Shown: positions 1-9,169, counted from the stretch's first letter. The stretch is DNA of 64,000 bases from Candidatus Humimonas hydrogenitrophica (GCA_947581615.1 CANPVD010000097.1:45187-109186); one strand, 5' to 3'. Notes: generated by a model from the letters alone, not told the origin. Made by a program: numbers and translations.

Positions 1-2
1 AC

Positions 3-452
3 CTCTACGACGTGGTCGCCGGCCTGGAGGGTTTCGGCCTCCGCACGGTGAAGACGGTTCCGGAGGAACTCATCGAGGAGCTGCGCCGTCTCAACGAGCG
101 GCTGGCCACGCTGGACGAGGACCCGAGGGCCATGCAGGACGTCGCGGAGCGCTGGCACGAGACCCTCCTCGGGGCGATCGATGACGTCCCCCTCGACGAG
201 CTGCTCGACCTGGCCCGCAATCGCTTGCACCGCTACGTGCTGTTCGGCTTCGAGTTCGCGGTGGCCTACGGCACGGACGACAGGGACCGGGTGGTGCGGG
301 CGCACCGCTCGATAGCGGACGCGCTGGAGCGGGGCGAGATGGAGCGCGCCGCCACCCTGCTGGAGGCACATCGCCGCCGGGGCATGGCGCTCCTGGAGCG
401 CTGGCTGGAGGAGGCCCATGCAGCCGAGGCGACGAACCAGGGTCGGATGTGA
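3..452 (+). CDS. GntR-family regulator, FCD ligand-binding domain (5' partial)
   Basis: This is the C-terminal part of a transcription regulator; the winged-helix DNA-binding domain lies off the left edge. The reading frame is open from base 3 and begins LYDVVAGLEGFG, which resembles the first helix of an FCD domain. The rest is all-helical, as in FCD/FadR-type effector domains: HRSIADALERGEMERAATLLEAHRR matches the usual last two helices, where the H of the AHRSI-like segment often binds metal. The gene ends at a TGA that forms the base of a strong hairpin. The ligand is unknown, and the adjacent SusCD operon is convergent with it. It could regulate its neighbours off-window instead. The family call is moderately sure. 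Confidence 0.6.
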   Translation, partial: LYDVVAGLEGFGLRTVKTVPEELIEELRRLNERLATLDEDPRAMQDVAERWHETLLGAIDDVPLDELLDLARNRLHRYVLFGFEFAVAYGTDDRDRVVRAHRSIADALERGEMERAATLLEAHRRRGMALLERWLEEAHAAEATNQGRM

Positions 453-486
453 CGAAAGGGCCGGGGTGACCCCCGGCCCTTTCGTC
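451..486. terminator. Perfect 16-bp hairpin between convergent genes
   Basis: Left arm gacgaaagggccgggg (451-466) and right arm ccccggccctttcgtc (471-486) pair perfectly around the loop tgac. No T-run follows. It sits just after the regulator stop codon and 72 bases from the end of susD, so it probably ends transcription from both sides. Confidence 0.75.
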
Positions 487-557
487 GTCACGAGCACGGA
501 GCGTGGGCTCCGGCCCGCCTCGTACCCTCCTGTGGCTCCTCTCTCGGAGCGCGCCCG

Positions 558-1946
558 TTACTGCCGAGCGTTCTGCTCGTCCAGCGGAATGGGATACGCC
601 TTGTTCACGTAGCTCTCGCTTCCGGACTGCGGAAGGTAGGTCGGATCGTCCAGGAGGCCGTAGTGCCTCAGGTCGATCCAGCGGTGCCCCCCTTCGAACA
701 GCAGCGAGTAGTGCTTCTCGTACAGCAGCGCGTCGAGTGCCGCGTCGTGATTGGCGAACGGCCCGAGCGCAGGCAGCTTGCCGGACCTGGTCCGTACCTC
801 GTTGATGTCCTCGAGCGCCGCGCTGAGGTTGCCGAGCCCGATGTTGGCCTCGGCCCGCAAGAGCAGGAGTTCCTCGTTGCGGATGATCGGGACGGGCGCG
901 GTGAGGCTCAGGTACATGTTGAAGCCGATGTGCGAACCCACACCGCTGAAGCTGCGGTCCTTGACCTCGCGGATCTTGGCCATGTAGCGAGCGTCCGGGA
1001 GCCCGTTCGTCTGGTACTGAACGTTCGTGGAATCGAACGGGTTGGCCCGAATGTTAGGGTCGTCGCTGGGCTGGTACATACCGTTGGTCTGGTCACCCGA
1101 CCCGGTGCCGTAGACGTCGTACACGCCCAGGTCGAAGGACGCGGTGCTGTCCACGAACGAGTTGGACAGCGCGGTGAGCGCGCCGCTGAAGTCATCCGTG
1201 TACACGTCCACCCGAGCCTTGATAGCACGGTTGACGGTAGCGAAGGTGGCCGGCGTGTCGAAACCATCGAAGCCGGTGGTGAGGGTGAACGGGAAATCCG
1301 CACCGTCCCCGGCGGCCGTCTGGAGCTGCGAATTCGCATCATCCAGCAGCGTCTTGATATGCGCGTACACCGCGGCCTTGTTGACCGCCGGGGCCGGACC
1401 CGCGTTCACGTCCGTGCCCACATCGACCGGGCAGCCCAGGCTGCCGTCGCAGTTGGTATCGCGCGTCTCGACGATGACCAGGAAATCCAGCGCCTGGATC
1501 GTCTTCACGAAGCCGACCGTCGCCGCCTTCTCGCCGGCCGACAGCTGGTCGGTGCCGACCGAAGCCACTCCATCCAGAACGATGTTGGCCAGCCGGATGT
1601 TGGCGTACGGCGCGGCCCACAGGCCCGCCCCGAAGCCGCCCGCGTTGAGCGGACCCTGAAGCAGCTCGTTGACGAACCGCGGGTCGGCCACGTCCAGGAC
1701 GTAGGACTCGCGCCCCAGAACGCCGAGCGCGGAGACCACGCCCAGCTCACCGTCCTGGTAGCCACGGTGCCCGATCTCGATCCCCTGGACCGCGGCCGCC
1801 AGCGAGGCCCGATCCGGCGAGGTCTGGAGGGCGTTGAGGTCGCCCCCGTTGTAGTTCGGTGTTTCCAGGTTCTTGCAAGCCGCCAGCCCCAGCAGCAGGG
1901 CCACGGCCATGACCTGGCTCGCGTGTCTACGCATCGAATGTCGCAT
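558..1946 (-). CDS. RagB/SusD-family outer membrane lipoprotein
   Basis: SusD-like lipoproteins cap SusC TonB-dependent transporters on the cell surface and bind the substrate. The chosen ATG (1946) has GGAG nine bases upstream and gives 462 residues with a lipoprotein signal: LLLGLAAC, lipidated Cys24. The N-terminal SusD-like segment is followed by TPR-like helices. The C-terminal block is characteristic: EELLLLRAEANIGLGN, then LYEKHYSLLFEGGHRWIDLR and a closing YPIPLDEQNARQ. It lies 66 bases downstream of susC on the same strand, so the two are almost surely one operon. No hydrolase, sugar-binding regulator or other substrate-specific gene lies beside the pair, so the substrate (glycan, peptide or other) cannot be named. 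Confidence 0.93.
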   Translation of the reverse strand: MRHSMRRHASQVMAVALLLGLAACKNLETPNYNGGDLNALQTSPDRASLAAAVQGIEIGHRGYQDGELGVVSALGVLGRESYVLDVADPRFVNELLQGPLNAGGFGAGLWAAPYANIRLANIVLDGVASVGTDQLSAGEKAATVGFVKTIQALDFLVIVETRDTNCDGSLGCPVDVGTDVNAGPAPAVNKAAVYAHIKTLLDDANSQLQTAAGDGADFPFTLTTGFDGFDTPATFATVNRAIKARVDVYTDDFSGALTALSNSFVDSTASFDLGVYDVYGTGSGDQTNGMYQPSDDPNIRANPFDSTNVQYQTNGLPDARYMAKIREVKDRSFSGVGSHIGFNMYLSLTAPVPIIRNEELLLLRAEANIGLGNLSAALEDINEVRTRSGKLPALGPFANHDAALDALLYEKHYSLLFEGGHRWIDLRHYGLLDDPTYLPQSGSESYVNKAYPIPLDEQNARQ

Positions 1947-2012
1947 TGTCGCTCTCCATCCCCCTGAAGTCGTCATCGCCTCATCGGATCCGCGCGTGCC
2001 GGTCCGCATGGC

Positions 2013-5009
2013 TCAGAACCCCAGGTCCACGCCGAACCAGAAGCTTCGGCTCGGCGGGTAGGGGGCCACGTCGATATTCCGACCGACCTGCTGGTTGCCG
2101 AAGTTGCTGACTTCGGGGTCGAGACCCTTGTAGGGGGTGAAGGTGAACAGGTTGCGACCGCTCGCCGTGAACCGGACGCTCTGGAAGGCTCCACCGAACA
2201 GGCTGTGCACGGCTGCGTCGGGGAGCTGGTAGGAGAGCGACACTTCCCGAACCTTCAGGAAGGAGCCCGACTGCGTGTAGCCTCGGGCGAACCCGTTGGC
2301 GTAACCCAGCAGCCGCTCGATGCCGTAGCAGTTGGGGAAGCACTCGGTGACCGGCCGGATGTTGCCGTCCGGCGTCGCGTAGTCGGGGCTGTTCCCGTAC
2401 GCGTCGTAGAGGAGTTGGGTCAGGTTGACGATGTCCTGGCCCTTCCGCCAGTCCAGCAGCCCATACAGTCGCAGGCCAGCGTAGCGGAAGTCGTTGGAGA
2501 AGGACATCTCGAAGTCCGGCGTCGAGTTCCCCAGCGTCACCAGCTTCTGGGAGCCATCCGGGTTCTTGCCGGCCGTGCCGACGATCTGCGTGGCCGAGTG
2601 GCCCTGCTGGATGTAGAAGGCGCCCAGCGACGTTCCGAAGCCCGCGTTGGACGGAATGAACGCCGGCACGGGCAGCGACTGCACGCGACTGCGGTTGAAC
2701 TGGAAGTTCGTGCGTGACACCCAGCTGAAGTTGCCGGTCGCGATCGGCGTGATGCCCAGCGAGGCTTCGCCGCCCCACGTGCGGAGCTCGCCGCCGTTGA
2801 AGAACTCGTTGGTGAAGCCCGTCGACGGCGCCACGCGCCGCTGCAGGATGAGGTCGCTGATCTTGTGGATGTAGCCGGTCAGCGACAGCGTGGCCCGGCT
2901 GTCCAGGCCCGTGATATCGGTCCCGAACTCGAACTCGGTCTGACGCTCGGGCTTGATGGCGGCATCGCCCACGTTCCCGGGGAGCGCGAAGCCCTGGATC
3001 CCCTGGATGTTGCTGGTCACGCCGAGTGTCGTGAATTTCTGCTGCGCCTGGGGCTCGTTCCCCGTCTGCCCGAAGGCGGCGCGAAGCTTGATCTCGTCGA
3101 ACGGCCCGCCCAGATTCGGGAACCGGAAGGACGCCGACGCCTTCGGATAGTAGTACAGGTGGCTGGGATCCCCGTTGGCGCCGCTCTGGTCGGCCCGGAC
3201 CGCGCCGGTCAGCAGGAGCCGCTGGTTCATCGCCAGGAACTCCTCCTGCAGATAGAACCCGAAGTCCTTGACCTTGACCCGGTTCTGGAAGACCGCGATC
3301 TGCGTTCCCGCGTCGATCTTCCGCAAGCCGCCATTCAGGTTCTGGGCCACCGTCCGGTCGACGTTCTGATCGTTGCTCGAATAGCTCGCACCGGCCGACG
3401 TGGTGGCCGTGAAGGAGCCCGAGGACGGCGTGTACTTGTAGACGCCGTTCAGCTGGGCGGTCAGGGCCAGGTTGTCCGCTTTGCTCAGCACCTCAGTGCC
3501 GGGCAGGCCGTCGGACGGCTCGAAGAAGATGCTGGGCGGAGAGAACACGTCGTCCGTCTGACCGAACCAGTCGGCCCCGCCGTTGAACACGAACTTGAGG
3601 TCGTTGTTGTCGTTGGCCACCGGGTGGAACTCGGCGTTGGTCGATCCCAGCAGGTGCCAGACGTTCTCGTCGTTCTGGAGCAGCGCCGCCGTCTGCAGCG
3701 GGTTGCTCAGGTTCCCCTGCGACACGTTGGGAATGAAGTTCCCCTGCGCGTCCTTCAGGGGCACGAAGCTCGGCGTGGCCGACAGCACCATGTAGTAGCT
3801 GGTCTGGCTGTTGTCGTTGTTGGTCAGGCCGCGGTTCGCCCACGTGCGGATGATGTTGCTGTTCAGCGTGATGTTGAACAGGTCACCGAACTTCTGGGTC
3901 AGGTTCACCCGCCCCGACTCCTTCTCGAAGCCGGTGTTCTGGATGATCCCCTTGTCCTTCCTGGCCAGGAGCGACCCGAAGTACTGCGTGCTCTCCGTGC
4001 CGCCGCTCACCGAGCCGGAGCCCTGCCAGGAAGGATAGTGGTGCCCGGCCAGCTCCTTCTCGTGATCGAAGAACTTGCCGCCGTTGGCCGTATACACGGC
4101 CCCGAGGCCCGTCGCGTCCTGGGCATCCTGGGCGGAGGTGAAGCGGCGGGCGCCGATCGTGTTGGACAGCGAGTAGGTCCCGAGCTGGCCGCCGAGCCGC
4201 ACCCGCGGCTTGCCGGCCGAGCCGTGCTTGGTGGTGATGATGACCACGCCGTTGGACGCCTTGCCGCCGTAGATGGCCGCCGCGGCCGCGCCCTTGAGGA
4301 CCTCGATGCTGGCGATGTCCTCGGGGTTGAGATCGGCCAGGCGGTTGACCGGGTTGTCCTGGTTGGACGCGTTCTGGCCGCCCGACGCCGAGGTGATCGC
4401 GTTGGCGTCGGAGGCGATGGCCGCGTCGCTGACGATCTGTCCGTCGATGACGAACAGCGGCGAGGCGGACGCGTTGATCGAGGAGATGCCGCGCAGCTGC
4501 ACCTGCACGCCGCCGCCCGGCGCGCCCGAGTTGGAGGAGATCGTGGCCCCGGCCACCTTGCCGGCCAGCGCCTTGTCCACCGTCTCCTGCGGGACCTCGT
4601 TGAGCTGCTCGCTGTTGACCGTCGAGATCGCGTTGGCCGCGTTCTGCTGCGAGATCTGCGTGGCCTTACCGGTGACGACCAGCTCCTGCACCTGCAGGTA
4701 GTCGGTGAACAGCTTCACCGTGATCTGGTTCGTGCCGGCCGGGATCCGCACCTGGCGGCTCCGGTAGCCTATCCTGGAGATCTGCAGCGTGACCGGACCC
4801 GACGGCACGCCGTTGAGGACGAAGGTGCCGTCGGCCTCGCCGAGCACGCCGATTCGCGTGCCCATGACGATGACGTTCGGATTGGCCACCGGCTGCGCAC
4901 TGATGCTGTCGACGACCGTTCCACGGATGGTGCGTTCCTGGGCGTGCGCGGGTGTGACCGCGAACGCCGCGAGAACGAGTGTCACGAGCAAACCGAGCTT
5001 GTACCTCAC
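2013..5009 (-). CDS. SusC/RagA-family TonB-linked outer membrane transporter
   Basis: This is an outer-membrane beta-barrel that imports the substrate captured by the downstream SusD using TonB energy. The start chosen is GTG at 5009, preceded by GGGGGAGG. It gives 998 residues with a clean signal peptide (LLVTLVLAAFAVTPAHA, cleavage near residue 23). Next comes a carboxypeptidase-D regulatory-like domain (about residues 27-100, RTIRGTVVDSISAQPVANPN), then the plug domain with the SusC signature (VQVQLRGISSINAS, PLFVIDG, YGGKASNGVVIITTK). A long aromatic-rich barrel ends in FWFGVDLGF. The frame is open 57 codons further upstream, but that extension is Arg/Pro-rich and would bury the signal peptide. 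A candidate promoter lies about 265 bases upstream. Confidence 0.95.
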   Translation of the reverse strand: MRYKLGLLVTLVLAAFAVTPAHAQERTIRGTVVDSISAQPVANPNVIVMGTRIGVLGEADGTFVLNGVPSGPVTLQISRIGYRSRQVRIPAGTNQITVKLFTDYLQVQELVVTGKATQISQQNAANAISTVNSEQLNEVPQETVDKALAGKVAGATISSNSGAPGGGVQVQLRGISSINASASPLFVIDGQIVSDAAIASDANAITSASGGQNASNQDNPVNRLADLNPEDIASIEVLKGAAAAAIYGGKASNGVVIITTKHGSAGKPRVRLGGQLGTYSLSNTIGARRFTSAQDAQDATGLGAVYTANGGKFFDHEKELAGHHYPSWQGSGSVSGGTESTQYFGSLLARKDKGIIQNTGFEKESGRVNLTQKFGDLFNITLNSNIIRTWANRGLTNNDNSQTSYYMVLSATPSFVPLKDAQGNFIPNVSQGNLSNPLQTAALLQNDENVWHLLGSTNAEFHPVANDNNDLKFVFNGGADWFGQTDDVFSPPSIFFEPSDGLPGTEVLSKADNLALTAQLNGVYKYTPSSGSFTATTSAGASYSSNDQNVDRTVAQNLNGGLRKIDAGTQIAVFQNRVKVKDFGFYLQEEFLAMNQRLLLTGAVRADQSGANGDPSHLYYYPKASASFRFPNLGGPFDEIKLRAAFGQTGNEPQAQQKFTTLGVTSNIQGIQGFALPGNVGDAAIKPERQTEFEFGTDITGLDSRATLSLTGYIHKISDLILQRRVAPSTGFTNEFFNGGELRTWGGEASLGITPIATGNFSWVSRTNFQFNRSRVQSLPVPAFIPSNAGFGTSLGAFYIQQGHSATQIVGTAGKNPDGSQKLVTLGNSTPDFEMSFSNDFRYAGLRLYGLLDWRKGQDIVNLTQLLYDAYGNSPDYATPDGNIRPVTECFPNCYGIERLLGYANGFARGYTQSGSFLKVREVSLSYQLPDAAVHSLFGGAFQSVRFTASGRNLFTFTPYKGLDPEVSNFGNQQVGRNIDVAPYPPSRSFWFGVDLGF

Positions 5010-5366
5010 GTGCCTCCCCCTGTCCGAGGTTAGGCGGAGCGGGAGCCCGAAGGGTCCAGCGGCCCCAAGGGCCGGGACGGACGCGCGACGGGCGAGCGAA
5101 CGGGACCGATGTCTATAGCGGAACCGCCCCGGCCCCCGGCAATCCGGGAGAGGCGGAGCGAGCCACACGTGCGGCCGCACCTCGACCGAGGGGATCGGCG
5201 AGATGAGTCACTGCAGGCCGTGTCGCCGAAGCGACGCGGCGCGGAAATGGACGGCACGAACATCAGCATTGCGTGTATATTGTGTTTCACTGGAGGTGTG
5301 TCAAGACTTCGTAACGGACCGACTGGGACATTTCGTCCTAACCGGTCCTCGGCGCCGGGGACGCTG
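5010..5366. other. Divergent intergenic region, susC / thioredoxin
   Basis: These 357 bases separate the minus-strand susC start from the plus-strand thioredoxin start. The part around 5255-5330 is visibly AT-richer than its surroundings and carries the candidate minus-strand promoter. The rest (5010-5250) would be a long susC leader. No convincing small gene was seen. A plus-strand frame through 5109-5366 is in phase with the thioredoxin but reads as Arg/Pro-rich non-protein sequence. Confidence 0.6.
5276..5304 (-). promoter_or_regulatory. Candidate sigma70-type promoter for susC-susD
   Basis: On the minus strand there is an exact TTGACA (5304-5299), 17 bases, then AATATA (5281-5276). TATACA at 5279-5274 is an alternative -10 with 19-base spacing. 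The tract is the most AT-rich stretch between the divergent genes. The predicted leader is about 260 bases. The -10 match is only partial. Confidence 0.4.
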
Positions 5367-5855
5367 ATGCCGGGCGAATCGACTGCCATACCGAAGCCTA
5401 CGGGAGAGGGTCGGGTCACGGTTCGCTGCGGGTTCTGCCGCACCCTGAACCGGGTAGAGCTCGCCCGTGCCGACCAACGACCCCGCTGCGCGGACTGTTC
5501 CCGGCCCATTCTCCTGGACCGGCCCGTCCGCCTGGAGGGAGAGGACTTCACCCGAACCGTCGAGGAAGCGGGCGGGCCGGTCCTGGTCGACTTCTACGCC
5601 GACTGGTGCGGCCCGTGCAAGATGATGGCTCCCGCGCTGGACGATCTCGCAAGCCGCCACGCCGGCTCCCTGCTGGTCGCCAAGCTGGACACGGATCGAT
5701 GGCCCGGCGTCGCGGGCCGCTTCGGGATCCGCGGCATCCCCACCCTGATCCTGTTCGACGAAGGGCGCGAGGTCGCTCGCGAGACGGGCGCGATCCCGGC
5801 CGAGCGCCTCGAGGCGCTGCTCGCCGCTCACACCCGGATCGTGCCCTCCAGGTAG
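5367..5855 (+). CDS. trxC: Thioredoxin with N-terminal zinc ribbon (TrxC / thioredoxin-2 type)
   Basis: This is a cytoplasmic thiol-disulfide reductase. Residues about 18-60 hold two CxxC pairs (CGFC and CADC) that would bind zinc, as in Trx2 proteins. The thioredoxin fold follows with the active site WCGPCK and the cis-proline loop GIRGIPTLILF. Starting at the ATG at 5367 (GGGGA just upstream) gives 162 residues, a little longer than typical TrxC (about 140). An earlier in-frame start exists but adds low-quality sequence. The 3' end overlaps the convergent phzF-like gene by 28 bases. Oxidative-stress reduction is the known family role. Confidence 0.9.
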   Translation: MPGESTAIPKPTGEGRVTVRCGFCRTLNRVELARADQRPRCADCSRPILLDRPVRLEGEDFTRTVEEAGGPVLVDFYADWCGPCKMMAPALDDLASRHAGSLLVAKLDTDRWPGVAGRFGIRGIPTLILFDEGREVARETGAIPAERLEALLAAHTRIVPSR

Positions 5856-6619
5856 AGGACGGCGCGGCCGGAGAGGTGGACCCTGTCGGACTCCACCTCG
5901 CACAGCACCTCGCCTCCCCGCTTCGACAGCTGCCGGGCCCGCAGCCGGGTCCGGCCCAACCGGTCGGCCCACAGGGGCGCCAGCTCGCAGTGGGCCGAGC
6001 CCGTCACCGGATCCTCGGGCACGCCGAGGGCCGGTGCGAAGAAGCGGGACACGAAGTCGATCCCGGGCTCCTCGCCTTCCGCCGTGACGGCCACGCCGCG
6101 TCGATCCAGTCGGGCCAGCCCCGCCATGTCGGGCGCCAGGGCCCGAACGGCTTCCTCCGTGGGCACGATCGCCACGAAGTCGCTGGCGGCCAGGACCTCG
6201 AGGGGCGTGGTTCCGAGCGCCGCGGCCAGCCCCGCGGGAGGCTCGCACGGCTCCGGCCGCAGCGCGGGGAAGTCCATGACCAGCCGCTCGCCCTCCCGGT
6301 GCACCTCCAGCTCGCCGCTGCGGGTTCGGAAGCGGACACCGTGCAGGGACGGCTCCATGTAGCGCAGGAGCACGTGCGCGGTGGCCAGGGTCGCGTGTCC
6401 GCACAGGTCGACCTCGTCCACGGGGGTGAACCACCGCAGGTGGTACGCGTCGCCGTGTGGGTCGGGGACGAAGAACGCGGTCTCCGACAGGTTGTTCTCG
6501 GCGGCGATCGATCGCAGGAGATCATCGGCGGGCCAGCTCTCGAGCGGACACACGGCGGCCGGATTGCCCGCGAACAGCCGCTCGGCGAACGCGTCGACCT
6601 GGAAGATCCGGATGTCCAC
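5828..6619 (-). CDS. PhzF-family isomerase/epimerase-like protein
   Basis: This belongs to the PhzF fold (diaminopimelate epimerase-like; the best known member isomerises a phenazine precursor). The start is GTG at 6619 with GGGGAGGAG upstream, giving 263 residues. The N-terminal half has FQVDAFAERLFAGNPAAV and NNLSETAFF, where the Glu is the catalytic residue position of PhzF. The centre has the paired-domain signature VDLCGHATLATAHVL, and the C-terminal half has DPVTGSAHCELAP. No other phenazine gene is nearby, so a phenazine role is unlikely; most genomic PhzF homologues have no known substrate. It converges with and overlaps the thioredoxin gene. Confidence 0.9.
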   Translation of the reverse strand: MDIRIFQVDAFAERLFAGNPAAVCPLESWPADDLLRSIAAENNLSETAFFVPDPHGDAYHLRWFTPVDEVDLCGHATLATAHVLLRYMEPSLHGVRFRTRSGELEVHREGERLVMDFPALRPEPCEPPAGLAAALGTTPLEVLAASDFVAIVPTEEAVRALAPDMAGLARLDRRGVAVTAEGEEPGIDFVSRFFAPALGVPEDPVTGSAHCELAPLWADRLGRTRLRARQLSKRGGEVLCEVESDRVHLSGRAVLYLEGTIRV

Positions 6620-6858
6620 GTGCTCCTCCCCTCGGGTGGTGTGCGCATCGTCCCGGCGACCGGCGCCCGCGGCGCCGGGAGGCAAGCTACCGGTACGGCC
6701 GGCCGAATCAACCAGGGCGTCGCTGCGGCCGCCTCTGCTGAAACTCCCGGCGGCGTCCCATCGTAGGGAGGTTCGAGGCGGGCGTGCGTCCGCCCCGGGC
6801 GCGCGCCGTCACGCCGCGACGCCCGACCACCGACGTCCTCCAGCCCGAGGAAGGGACC

Positions 6859-7182
6859 ATGGCGGAGACTCTCGCCGTATTCATTCCGATCGTGTTCATC
6901 CTCTCCGTCGCGGGCGTGCTCATCCTGCGGCCGCTCAGCAAGCGCCTCGGCACCCTGCTCGAGGCCTACGCTCAGGACCGGGTCGCCTCCCGTACCGAGG
7001 ACCGCCAGCTCGATTCCATGCGGGACCGGTTCGAGAGCCTGGATCGACGACTGGACGTTCTGGAGGAGCGCATGGGCTTCACGGAGGAGCTGGTCGGTCG
7101 CCGGCCGTCCGAGCGGGTCCCGCTCCCCGAGGAAGGGGCGCGATCGTCGACGGCGGCCGCGCGCCTGGCGGGGCACGGCTGA
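6859..7182 (+). CDS. Small membrane-anchored coiled-coil protein, unknown function
   Basis: The family is not recognised. The ATG at 6859 has AGGAAGGG five bases upstream and yields 107 residues. Residues about 5-25 form one transmembrane helix (LAVFIPIVFILSVAGVLIL). After it comes a charged heptad-like stretch (about 40-75, DRFESLDRRLDVLEERM) likely to form a coiled coil, and a polar tail. The layout (short N-terminal anchor, cytoplasmic coiled coil) resembles PspB-like or other scaffold peptides, but there is no specific match. It stands alone between a divergent phzF-like gene and a convergent transporter gene. Confidence 0.7.
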   Translation: MAETLAVFIPIVFILSVAGVLILRPLSKRLGTLLEAYAQDRVASRTEDRQLDSMRDRFESLDRRLDVLEERMGFTEELVGRRPSERVPLPEEGARSSTAAARLAGHG

Positions 7183-7237
7183 GTCACACCGCCGCCCGAC
7201 CCCCGGGGCGGCGGCCCCGCCACGGGAACGCTCCCCC

Positions 7238-8605
7238 TCAGCGCACCAGCGCCAACCACGCCACGCCCCAGCCCAGGGTGAGCAGCGTGACGGGGATCCC
7301 CGTCCGCGCGTACTCCCAGTAGCCGAGCCGCACGCCGCGCGCCTCGGCCCGCTCGGCCACGATGAGGTTGGCGACGGAGCCGATGAGGAGGAAGTTGCCC
7401 GCGAAGGTCGAGCTCATGGCCACCACCTCCCACACGAACCGCGGGTCGGGGAGCTGGGGAACCACGGTTCGCCACATGAGGACCGCGGGCACGTTGCTGA
7501 CGAGGTTGGACAGCACCAGCATTGCGCCGCTCACCACTCCGGCCTCGCGCAGCCCTCCTCCCGCGCCCAGGACCCCGCGCGCCCCGCGCGTCACCACCTC
7601 CAGGATGCCGGTGGCCTCGAGCCCGCCGGTCACCACGAACAGCCCGGCGAAGAAGACGAGGAGGGACCATTCCACGCGGGCCAGCGTCGGACCCGGTGAC
7701 TCTCCGGCGACGACCAGGGAGAGCGCCCCGGCGGCCAGGGCAACGAGCGGCAGGGACAGGCCCGCCACCCAGGCCACGACCGCCGCCCCGAAGAGTCCGA
7801 GGCACCAGCCGGCGCGCCGCGGATCGGAAAGGCCCGGGGCCTCGGCCGCGGTGCGCTCCTCGGCCCCGGTGCCCCCCCCGCCCGCGGCGCCCTTCCCGTC
7901 CGCGGGCGCCGCCGGGCCCAGTCGGTCCCGGTGAAGCCACCAGAGGACGGCGGCCGTGAGCATCAGTCCGACCAGCACGACCGGGGCCATGCGGAGCGCG
8001 AACGCCCCATAGCCGATGCCGCTCGCGACGCCGACCAGCATGTTCTGGGGATTCCCGGTGAAGGTCAGGGCGGACCCCACGTTGGCGCCCATGGCGAGGC
8101 CCAGGAGGTAGGGGACGGGCGGCTGCTCCAGGCGCCGCGCCGCGCTGAGCACCACGGGCGTGAACACGAGGCACACGGTGTCGTTCACGAACAGGGAGGA
8201 GAGGATCCCCGACACGAACACCACCGCCACGAGGAGACGGCCCGGCGTGCCCGCCCCGGCGGCCACCCGCCGCGCCGCCCACTCGAAGAACCCGGCTCGC
8301 TCGAGCTGTGCCACCAGCAGCATCAGACCGAAGAGGAACACCATGACGTCCATGTCCACGGCCCGGTAGGCCCCTTCGAGTCCCAGGCCGCCGACCACGA
8401 CCATGGCCACGGCGCCGAGCAGGGCGGCGGCCGGTCGGCTCACCCGAATCCAGCGCAGGCGCTGTGTCGCGATCAGGACGTAGGTCACCGCGAACACGAT
8501 GATGGCGGGTGCCAGAGCGACCTCCGGGTCCTTCGGGATGTAGCGCCGGCCCGCGGCGACGAGGAGCCGCCGCGCACGAGCGCGGGCCCTCCTCGCGGCG
8601 GGCAC
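7238..8605 (-). CDS. SLC13/ArsB/NhaD-type ion transporter
   Basis: This is a polytopic inner-membrane protein with about 10-12 hydrophobic helices, of the CitMHS/ion-transporter superfamily. Family landmarks are VNDTVCLVFTPVVL in the first half (re-entrant loop region) and LTFTGNPQNMLVG soon after, with a related SNVPAVLM and FAGNFLLIGSVANLIV pair in the second half, giving the inverted repeat seen in this fold. A Gly/Ala/Glu-rich cytoplasmic loop splits the halves. Substrate could be a dicarboxylate, arsenite or Na+/H+; sequence does not decide. The GTG start at 8605 has no clear ribosome site and the first 20 residues are Arg-rich, so the true start may be downstream. Confidence 0.85.
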   Translation of the reverse strand: MPAARRARARARRLLVAAGRRYIPKDPEVALAPAIIVFAVTYVLIATQRLRWIRVSRPAAALLGAVAMVVVGGLGLEGAYRAVDMDVMVFLFGLMLLVAQLERAGFFEWAARRVAAGAGTPGRLLVAVVFVSGILSSLFVNDTVCLVFTPVVLSAARRLEQPPVPYLLGLAMGANVGSALTFTGNPQNMLVGVASGIGYGAFALRMAPVVLVGLMLTAAVLWWLHRDRLGPAAPADGKGAAGGGGTGAEERTAAEAPGLSDPRRAGWCLGLFGAAVVAWVAGLSLPLVALAAGALSLVVAGESPGPTLARVEWSLLVFFAGLFVVTGGLEATGILEVVTRGARGVLGAGGGLREAGVVSGAMLVLSNLVSNVPAVLMWRTVVPQLPDPRFVWEVVAMSSTFAGNFLLIGSVANLIVAERAEARGVRLGYWEYARTGIPVTLLTLGWGVAWLALVR

Positions 8606-8675
8606 GGGAGACCGCTACGGTACCGGTCCGACGCGTCCCACGGCAATCGAGGTCCGCACGAGGAGGCGACCACGC

Positions 8676-9146
8676 ATGGCCCGACGACACTGGCTCGTGA
8701 AGACCGATCCGGACACCTACGCCATCGACGACCTGGCGCGCGACGGCACCACGGAGTGGTGGGGTGTGCGCAACTATTTGGCCCGCAATTACATGCGAGA
8801 TGAAATGAGCCCCGGGGACCCCGTGCTCCTCTACCACTCGAGCACGCCGGTGCTGGGCGTGTACGGCCTCGCCCGGGTGGTCGGCCCCGCCCATCCGGAC
8901 TCGAAGCAGTTCGAGGAGGGCCACCCGTACGCGGACGCCGATTCGGACCCGGAGGACCCCACGTGGTGGTGCGTGGACCTGGAGCACGTCGACGCGTTCG
9001 ACCCGCCGGTCACCCGTGATGCCATGAAGGAGGAGCGGGCCCTGGCCGACATGAAGGTCCTGCAGCGCGGCGTGCGGCACTCGATCCTGCCCGTGACCCG
9101 CGCGGAGTTCGAAGCGGTCCTGCGCATGGCCCGGCGCGCGGAGTGA
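8676..9146 (+). CDS. EVE-domain protein
   Basis: This is a stand-alone EVE domain, a PUA/YTH-like fold that in characterised cases recognises modified bases in nucleic acid. The protein is 156 residues; GGAGG lies nine bases before the ATG. Signatures are WLVKTDPDTYAIDDL at the N-terminus, WWGVRNYLARNYMRDEM in the middle (pocket aromatics), then GDPVLLYHS and a C-terminal WWCVDLEHV. It is monocistronic, divergent from the transporter gene. Housekeeping EVE proteins are common, so no defence role is implied by the context. Confidence 0.92.
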   Translation: MARRHWLVKTDPDTYAIDDLARDGTTEWWGVRNYLARNYMRDEMSPGDPVLLYHSSTPVLGVYGLARVVGPAHPDSKQFEEGHPYADADSDPEDPTWWCVDLEHVDAFDPPVTRDAMKEERALADMKVLQRGVRHSILPVTRAEFEAVLRMARRAE

Positions 9147-9169
9147 GGCTTCGGCCCGATCCGCCGGGG

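Noticed and set aside
2865..5033. Long plus-strand open frame opposite susC
   Set aside because: Composition is Arg/Val/Leu/Gly-rich with no domains; it is the antisense shadow of susC, whose protein matches a known family end to end.
5828..6619. Phenazine biosynthesis gene
   Set aside because: Only the PhzF-like fold is present; no other phenazine gene is nearby and most PhzF homologues are unrelated to phenazines.
8676..9146. EVE protein as part of a defence island
   Set aside because: No restriction, methyltransferase, toxin or phage gene is nearby; the neighbours are housekeeping.
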